NCBI GenBank assembly: GCA_037043455.1
Contig: JAWPHD010011004.1
Span: 1-64,000 of the forward strand
Length of the DNA stretch: 64,000 nt
Direction: 5' to 3'
Source of the DNA: Cyrtodaria siliqua
Taxonomy: Eukaryota; Mollusca; Bivalvia; Adapedonta; Hiatellidae
Shown piece by piece: positions 35,301 through 44,300 of this stretch. Made by a program: the position numbers and the translations under genes. The notes beneath the pieces were generated by a model. The model saw nothing but the letters and a program-made list of their open reading frames with translations. It had not been told where the DNA came from and did not search any database. Position 1 is the first letter of the stretch, and each line of letters starts with the position of its first letter.

Positions 35301-38300
35301 TGCATATAAGAAAATATAAAAATACAGACTCTTGTCACCATTGATTAGACCATGTAGTATTATCATTAAATGTATTTAAATATAGGCCTACTCCTAACAT
35401 TCATAGAAGTAAAATAAATATATTTAAAAATGTAAGGCTAAGCTGAGGCATATAAAACAAGTTCAACTAACAGTAGTTCCAAAGGAGCTAGAAAGATCGC
35501 GCTGCATTGTGAGACAAAATTCAGAAATGCCACATACACCACGAATATCGTGCACAGAGTAAGTAATAAAAGCCACTTCATTCTAAAATTGTACCTCAAT
35601 ATTTTGAGTAAGCGCACCTTTTGCATTTTTTCATGTTGATTGTTCAACCATAAATTATCCCAATTCAGAGACAGTCGATCAAACATCGGTTCACACTTGC
35701 CATTGTTCCAGTTTACGCTACCGGGTGTACAACTATTTAGTCTTATCAGGGATCGTAAAGTTCGAAAAACACCGACGGCATCTCGAGCTTATTAATTCGT
35801 AAACAAACTTTGTGTTTTGAAAAGCCATTTTGGCCGCTAGAGGGCGCCACGTTATTTTTAATGTTTTACCCGGCTCGATAACACAGTTAAATATGTGGAT
35901 TATATTGAGCGCGGGGTAGCAAACAAGTTGATTGACAGCAAGAGGCGGAACAGTGGGCGGATTCTATCGCACAGTGACAATAGAAACAATAAATGACAGC
36001 GGTCTTCAATAAACACTGCGATAATAAGTTTATCAGTCCAAATTGATTGTCGCTAATTAGCTAACAACACCCAGCGGGGTAGTGGCTTTATAAACAGTGA
36101 AATACTTTGTGTATTAGAATTCGGGATTTTCGGAGATTTTAGACAAAATTGGTCGGAAATTTGGATTCGCCAGACCGCCGATATCTGGCGAATTTGATAT
36201 GTATTTCTTACGATTTTCATTCGCCAGATCGGGTTTCTTTTCGCCTATGGCGATTTGGCGAATGCTTAACGCGAGCCTAGGCTTGTCTAAAAAAATTACG
36301 AATACAATTTCAAAAATCAGATCTTTTCAATCCTGTTTTTTCCCAGCAAAACGATTATTACATGGGGTGAAATTATTGCCATTTACCTTTTTCGTAGTCA
36401 TCTTTATGATTAAGTAAGGTTTATATCAATTGGTGGACAAAAAGATATAGGTATACGCACATGGAGACTATACCTCAAACATAAACTGTGGACATGCGGA
36501 CAAAACAATATATAGCTTAATGTGGAAAGTGGTATGTGCAAAGTATATATATATGTTTCATTATTGGAAACCTTTAGAATTTTGGGGCCACTATAAACCA
36601 CATATAGGATGGTCATAAATAAAGAAGGAGTTATTAATTGAATACATGTATTTACACGTATTTGACAGTGTTTAAGCATAAAAATCAATTCATGTCGTGT
36701 GTTCTTTCACTTCATCTACTATCAGCAACAGTTCAAAATCGTCACATTTGTTGGCATAAGACGACGCCAGCCACACTAAACTTCTATCGTCATCCACTTC
36801 TGTCATTATATAACAGTTATAAATCACACTTAAGGCCAATGGACTTGTCTGGATTTTCCGCACCAAATAGTTCAGAATACAGTACATTTTGGGATGATCA
36901 TACATGTACTCTTGATTATACATTTCTATGAGAAATTCGGTAAACATTTTCTGAAGTGTATAATTATTCATTCGTCCAGTCAGTTCTCTTTCTTTCAGCA
37001 GTGAAGGTAAACTCATGTCTCCTTAAATACAAAAGGGATACCACATACTGAATGAGTGTACGTGCATCTGTAATTTTAATGCATGCGCGCACCTTCACAG
37101 ACTAACATACATACGCACATAAGCACACACACATACGCAGGCACAAGCGCACACGCGCTCACACGCTCACGTACGCACGAGCACGCACGCGCGCACATAC
37201 GTGCATGCACACGCACGCGCGTACTCATACAGTTTATAAGTGGCTATGTTTTATCACGTCGAGTACATTTACATGTTTATATGTATACACGTATTGAGAA
37301 GACAAACATTAATGAAGGGACACGCAGAACAGGACTTATTTTGGTATCTCAATTTTGTTCATATAATTTCAATTGTCCGTATTTTCCCTTCACTGTAAAA
37401 ACGATAGGTTTAATACGGACAGACAGAAAAACATGTTATTTGTCCTTCAAACACTTGATTTCGTCAAAATATATATTATTTATGTGTTACTTTTTTATTT
37501 AAAAATGTGTTTTTTACTGTATATTTATAAGAATATATCAAATATCAAACAAAACAGCCGTTCAACTACCTATGTTTGAATGTTCCCTCTCTTTTGAAGT
37601 GCAAGTAAATACCGAAAGAATTCGGCATACGCGGCAAAAAATGACGTCACATCTCAACCACGTGTCTTTGCAGTTATTTTTGGAATTTGTTTGTTAAAAG
37701 AAAGTAGGGCAAGTGTGATGTCGGGGTTTTCCCATGTGAAGGTAGTTTGCGGGATAGAACATTTTATTGATTTTATAAGCGTCCGTATTATACCGCTTGT
37801 CCGTATTTACCCGGATTTCCCCTAGTCGCTACAAACTTATTTTTTAACAAGAGGTCAATGACCTTGAAGCTCTACTGATTGATTTTGATTTCAGGAAGTA
37901 GTCGCTACAGACTTGTTTTTTGAAAATCTATTTTTAACCGTGGCGGCCATCTTGAATTTCCGGCCGACCTGAAATTTTTCTTAGATCAATAAGACATTAA
38001 GAGCAACATTCCTGTGAAGTTTCATGAAAATCCGTCAGGTAGTTTCAAAGAAGTAGTCGCTACAAGTTTTCATTATATAACTCTATGTAAACAAAGCAGC
38101 CATGTTTAAGGTCAAATCAAAACGATTTTCGACAAGGACCAACATCATGTCATACTGATCATTTTAGAAAAAGTCCCATATCAATATCTCTTATTGTTTT
38201 GAAGAAGTAGTCGCTACAAACTTATTTATTTTAAATCTATTTTTAGCTGTGGTGGCCATCTTGAATTTCCGGCCGACCTGAAATTTTTCAAGGATCAACT

Positions 38301-41300
38301 AGACATCAAGTGCAACATTCCTGTGAAGTTTCATGAACATCCGTCGAGTAGTTTCAGAGGAGTAGTCGCTACAAGTTTTTACTATATAACTCTATGTAAC
38401 CAAAGATGGCCACTGGCAGCCATGTTTAACGTCGAATCAAAATAATTTTCCACAAGGATCTACATCATGTCATGCTGATCGTTTTAGAAAAAGTCCCATA
38501 TCAATATCACTTATAGTTTTCAAGAAGTAGTCGCTACAAACTTATTTTTTAAAAATTTATTTTTAGCTGTGACGGCCATCTTGAATTTCCGGCCGACCTG
38601 AAATTTTGATAGGATCAATAAGACATCAAGAGCAACATTCCTGTAAAGTTTCATGACAATCCGCCAAGTAGTTTCAGAGGAGTAGTCGCTACAAGTTTTT
38701 ACTATATAACTCTATGTAAACAAAAATGGCCGCTGGCAGCCATGTTTAACGTTGAATCAAAACGATTTTTGACTAGGATCAACATCATGTAATGCTGATC
38801 ATTTTAGAAAAAGTCCCATATCAATATCACTTATAGTTTTCAAGAAGTAGTCGCTACAAACTTATTTTTTAAAAATCTATTTTTAGCTGTGACGGCCATC
38901 TTGAATTTCCGGCCGACCTGAAATTTTTCTAGGATCAATTAGACATCAAGAGCAACATTCCTGTAAAGTTTCATGACAATCCGCCAAGTAGTTTCAGAGA
39001 AGTAGTCGCTACAAGTTTTTACTATATAACTCTATGTAAACAAAGATGGCCGCTGGCAGCCATGTTTAACGTTGAATCAAAACGATTTTTGACTAGGATC
39101 AACATCATGTCATGCTGATCATTTTAGAAAAAGTCCCATATCAATATCACTTATAGTTTTCAAGAAGAAGTCGCTACAAACTTGTATTTTAAAACTCTAT
39201 TTTTAGCTTTGGCGGCCATCTTGGATTTCACATCAACATGAATTTTTGCTAGGATCAACTAGACTTTATGGGCAACATTTCTGTAAAGTTTCATGAATAT
39301 CCATCCAGTAGTTTCAGCTGTGAAGTCGCTACAAATAAAAGTTTACGGACAGACAGACGGACAGACGGACAGACGGACAGACGGACAGACGGACGGACGA
39401 CGGACGCCGCACCACGGCATAAGCTCCGCTGATCTCTGATCAGTTGAGCTAAAAATCTATTTTTAGCTGTGGCGGCCATCTTGAATTTCTGGCCGATCTG
39501 AAATTTTGCTAGGATCAATTAGACATCAAGAGCAACATTCCTGTGAAGTTTCATAAAAATCCGTCAAGTAGTGTCAGAGTAGTAGTCGCTACAAGTTTTC
39601 ATTATATAACTCTATGTAAACAAAGATGGCCGCTGACAGCCATGTTTAACATTGAGTCAAAACGATTTTTGACAAGGACCAACATCATGTCATACTGATC
39701 ATTTTAGAAAAAGTCCCATATCAATATCACTTATAGTTTTCAAGAAGTAGTCGCTACAAACTTGTATTTTGAAAATCTATTTTTGGCCTTGGCGGCCATC
39801 TTGAATTTCCGGCCGACCTGAAATTTTGTTAGGATCAATTAGACATCAAGAGCAACATTTGTGTGAAATTTCATGAAAATCCGTCAAGTAGTTTCAGAGG
39901 AGTAGTCGCTAGAAGTTTTCATTATGTAACTCTTTGTAACCAAAGATGGCCACTGGCAGCAATGTTTAACGTCGAATCAAAATAATGTTCGACTCCGATA
40001 ACCATCATGTCATGCTGATCATTTTAGAAAAAGTCCCATATCAATATCACTTATAGTTTTCAAGAAGAAGTCGCTACAAACTTATTTTTTAAAAATCTAT
40101 TTTTAGCCGTGGCGGCCATCTTGAATTTCCGGCCGACCTGAAATTTTGCTAGGATCAAATAGACATCAAGAGCAACATTCCTGTGAAGCTTCATGAAAAT
40201 CCGTCAAGTAGTTTCAGAGGGGTGGTCGCTACAAGTTTTCATTATCTCACTCTATGTAAACAAAGATGGCCGCTGGCAGCCATGTTTAACGTCGAATCAA
40301 AATAATTTTCGACAAGGATCAACATCATGTCATACTGATCATTTTAGAAAAAGTCCCATATCAATATCACTTATAGTTTTCAAGAAGTAGTCGCTACAAA
40401 TTTATTTATTTTAAATCTATTTTTAGCTGTGGCGGCCATCTTGAATTTCCTGCGAGCCTGAAATTTTTCTAGGATCAACTAGACATCAAGAGCAACATTC
40501 CTGTGAAGTTTCATGAACATCCGTCAAGTAGTTTCAGAGGAGTAGTCGCTACAAGTTTTTACTATATAACTCTATGTAAACAAAGATGGCCGCTGGCAGC
40601 CATGTTTAACGTTGAATCAAAACGATTTTTGACTAGGACCAACATCATGTCATGCTGATCATTTTAGAAAAAGTCCCATATCAATATCACTTATAGTTTT
40701 CAAGAAGTAGTCGCTACAAACTTGTATTTTAAAACTCTATTTTTAGCTTTGGCGGCCATCTTGGATTTCACATCAACATGAATTTTTGCTAGGATCAACT
40801 AGACTTTATGGGCAACATTTCTGTAAAGTTTCATGAATATCCATCCAGTAGTTTCAGAGGAGTAGTCGCTACAAATAAACGGACAGACGGACGGACAGAC
40901 GGACGCCGCACCACGGCATAAGCTCTGCTGATCTCTGATCAGTCGAGCTAATAAAAATAAGGAAAAATAGACAATTTTTGGAGTGGGGAAACAGTGCCTA
41001 ATTTTGGGGGCCTCAGTATGGCTCAGTATCAGCAAAACGTGTGAAAAAGTTGTGAACAAAAATCACTGTTAAATCAAGGGCCATTACTCTGGCATTTTTT
41101 CCCAAATATAAATGATTTTGAATATAATTCATACCCGGTATGCGGCCTCCTCAGTATCTGTCACACTGTGGATCATTTTGAACATCTTGAATGTACTGGA
41201 AAATGAATATATGAATATCTATAGTGATTATTTTGAGCATGCCAGATTTATACTCCATCCCTGTCTGTGCCTGGCTGTCCTAAAGATAATGTTCAAGGGT

Positions 41301-44300
41301 AGAAACAGTTTGATATGACCTTCAAATCTGGGCATAGATCTCGGCAATTGACATGTCGCCAGTACTTAGATATCTCCGCCCTATTGTTGATGTCGGAGTA
41401 TATTGACAATAGTTTATATAACATAGTTGCACGTGCTTTATACACGTGCTGTTGTTTGTCAGAGGTATCGTTCTGGTTTGATTGGTTGAATGGATAAATG
41501 ATTGACAACTGGCGACATGTTAATTTCAAGGAAGACACCCTGAATGTTTCATAATATATATATTATGTTTATATTTTTATATCATGCAGAAAAACTTTCA
41601 AGTTATCACATTGTCTACATTTCGAAGTAAACCACTGTAAAACTAAATATGCTCATAGGACATGGATGCTTTACATATTTATAATTGTTTTTCAGTCATT
41701 TATTTCGTGATTTTTTACTATTCCAAGGGCATAACTTTGGAATTACAGAGGTGATGGGGCCGATTATAAAACTTGGCCGAGACATTGTCCCCCATATGCA
41801 ATTTGACAAAGTTTGGAGAAGACTGGATAACAATTACCCAAACTATGAGTCCAAAAAACATTAATTTCGTGATTTTTTATTATTCCAAAGGAAATAACTC
41901 TGAAATTACTGAGACGATGGGTCCGATTATCAAACTTATCTTAGACATTGGGCTGATATGCAATTAGACGAAGTTTGGAGAAAACTGGATAACAATTAGC
42001 CAAGTTATGAGTCCAGACAAAATTAATTTCGTGAATTTGTATTATGCCAAGGGGAATAACTCTGAAATGACTGAGGCGATTGGGCCGATTATCGAACTTA
42101 GCTGAGACATTATGTCCATATACAATTTAACCAAGTTTGGTGAAGACTGAATAACAATTACCCAAGTTAGAGTCTGAACATTGTTAATTTTTATATTTCC
42201 AATATAAAAAAAGAAAATAATCAAAAATGGATCATGATGGGGTATGGTCAAGCGAAATTTTCAACCAAATGCATGTTTTAGGCATGAGCAATGTCAAGTT
42301 TGAGAAGATTGAATTACAAATACCCAAGTTAGAGTCTGGACAACACGGACGCACACAAGTATGGACGGACGGGAATGGCAGGGGCATAAAAAAGTAAAAA
42401 GTATTGTTATTGAAATCGAAATTTGGACTATGTGATCATATGTTTAAAGAAACTAACCAGCCAAATACACAGCAAAATTACACTACAAAACCATTTCTCA
42501 AAACTTTATCCAGGTGTCCAGGTCATATAATAATGTATATGTACTGATTAAAAATAAAAGTTTTTTCACAGATTTTTAAAATACCTGCGATTGAATATGC
42601 GATTGAATATGCGATTGAATATGCGTAGAATATATTATGAGTTGGTATTCTTAATGCGATGCTCCCATTTTTCAGTTATGTCTGGCTGGTTAAAGCCATT
42701 TATATTGCGTCTGTAGAGGTTGCATTCTCAAAATAAGTAAGTTATATATATATATACTTCTCCGTCAGTAGGTTTAGAAACGGTGTACATATGTTGTAAA
42801 ATTTGGTTGTTGTTGGCGGGATAGCTACTTTAATTTTATTTAGAAATGATGGCTCGTGTGTTCTAGATGGATAAATTGACTAGATTCTATCACCAATTTA
42901 TTTTATGTAAAAAAAACCCAACTTTCTCTGTTATAGAAGTATTCTTTCTGATAATATATTCACATCAACAGTGTTGAAATTTTTACTGTCAAGTACTACC
43001 GGTATATGCTTGACATTGCTCATGCCTAAAACATGCATTTGGTTGAAAATTTCGCTTGACCATACCCCATCATAATCCATTTTTGATTATTTTCTTTTTT
43101 AATAAACCAATAACCCTTAATGGTATCCAACAGTAGTATACCAAATTACATGAAAATACAATTGGGTGTATTGTTTAAAAGATGATTTCTTTTTAAATAT
43201 TTTTTTATGTCATTTTTAGCTCATGTTAGGCTATATATGATGATCGATTTTTTTGTGGTTGAGATAAATAATTGACACTTTCTCACTTGACAAGTCAAGC
43301 TCCCATTGGGATTCGAACTCACAGCGGTGAGACGAATGACCGTTTTATACGCAGCGTCTTTACTTTCCTGGCCATGGAGGCATGTATCGAAGACTTGAGT
43401 TAATTCTATGTCATGCAGTAGCAGGACTTACTCTTCCAAGGTACCGATTTCTCCACGCTTGAACATCAGTCTCCAGTTTGGATCAATTGTGCCACCTTTC
43501 TGTCTGAGCAAGTCTTCCATTGTGGCCTCACTGATGGATCCATTGATATGGGCATGGAGCTCCTGAAAATAAATACTGTTTTATATCATATTTATTCTGT
43601 GGAAATTCAAAATATTCAGTTTAGTGTTCACAAGCTCTAATCCCCAAGTGCATTCATCAATTTTATTTTTTCTCGAACTCGTCTAGATCTAACTGAAAGA
43701 CAATTTGGGGAAAATCTGAAACAGTTTGCTAATATAAATAAAAGTTATTGTGTTTACAAGATGAAATTTGCAAACTTTTCAATAATCAAATATGTACTGT
43801 CGGGCACAGACAAACAGACAATTCCAATTCTGGTGAAAATACTGCTCCACTGAACGACCTACCCACTGTATGTAAAACATTAAGGAATATTTCTCCTTAT
43901 TTGTAATGCCATTGAAATTGCATTTAAAAATATAACTCTAATAATCCTGAATATTTTTACATGAAACTCCATTTTAATATGTGTACAATTTTATCTAGAC
44001 TGACATTGCTACATTTAAATAATAAATACAAACTTGTCAATGCTATAAAAAAATTGTATTAACCCTTAACCTGCAAAGCACGACTTTCATGGACTTTGCT
44101 TAGCCAGATCAGCCTGCGAGTACTGATCAGGATTTATAATGTCCGGCTGCTGATTAGTCGTTTCCCAAAAACACCCCTTTGTCACATAAATGGAATGGTC
44201 TTAATTCAAAGAAAGAACAGTCCATTATATATATGAAGCAGGTTAAGGGTTAATCAATACTCATATTTTTAAAGGGACACTTGGCAATTGTAGATTCTTC

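Larger units (their letters stand above)
34930..36286. mobile_element. dispersed 1.36-kb element, long copy
   Basis: Its two ends match the 9000-9416 copy in opposite orientation. The central ~850 bp (about 35260-36110), absent from the short copy, is CpG-richer and holds an 82-codon frame and a CTCF-like motif. Nested in the pogo-like transposon. Confidence 0.72.
32247..37822 (-). mobile_element. pogo/Tigger-like DNA transposon, 5.58 kb, with TA target duplication
   Basis: The left end GGGGAAATCCGGGTAAATAC continues for 25 bp that recur inverted at the right end (37798-37822). Both ends touch TA (32245-32246 and 37823-37824), and removing the element restores the satellite sequence CAAGAAGTAGTCGCTAC exactly with one TA. 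That is the Tc1/mariner/pogo signature. Inside are the minus-strand transposase (32932-34443), a TTAA MITE (34541-34767), a dispersed repeat copy (34930-36286), two further minus-strand open frames and a Z-prone microsatellite. Confidence 0.95.
25850..41134 (-). other. ADAL intron 3 (15.3 kb, repeat-filled)
   Basis: Defined by the donor GTATGA after 41135 and the acceptor before 25849. Contents in order along plus: unique AT-rich DNA (25850-27292), satellite elements, a foldback element, the pogo-like transposon and more satellite. The phase is preserved across it (VTDTEEAAYR / VTYDVIHEF). Confidence 0.9.

Noticed and set aside
37083..37502. 139-codon plus-strand frame
   Set aside because: Starts in and is dominated by a CA/CG microsatellite; no protein-like content afterwards.
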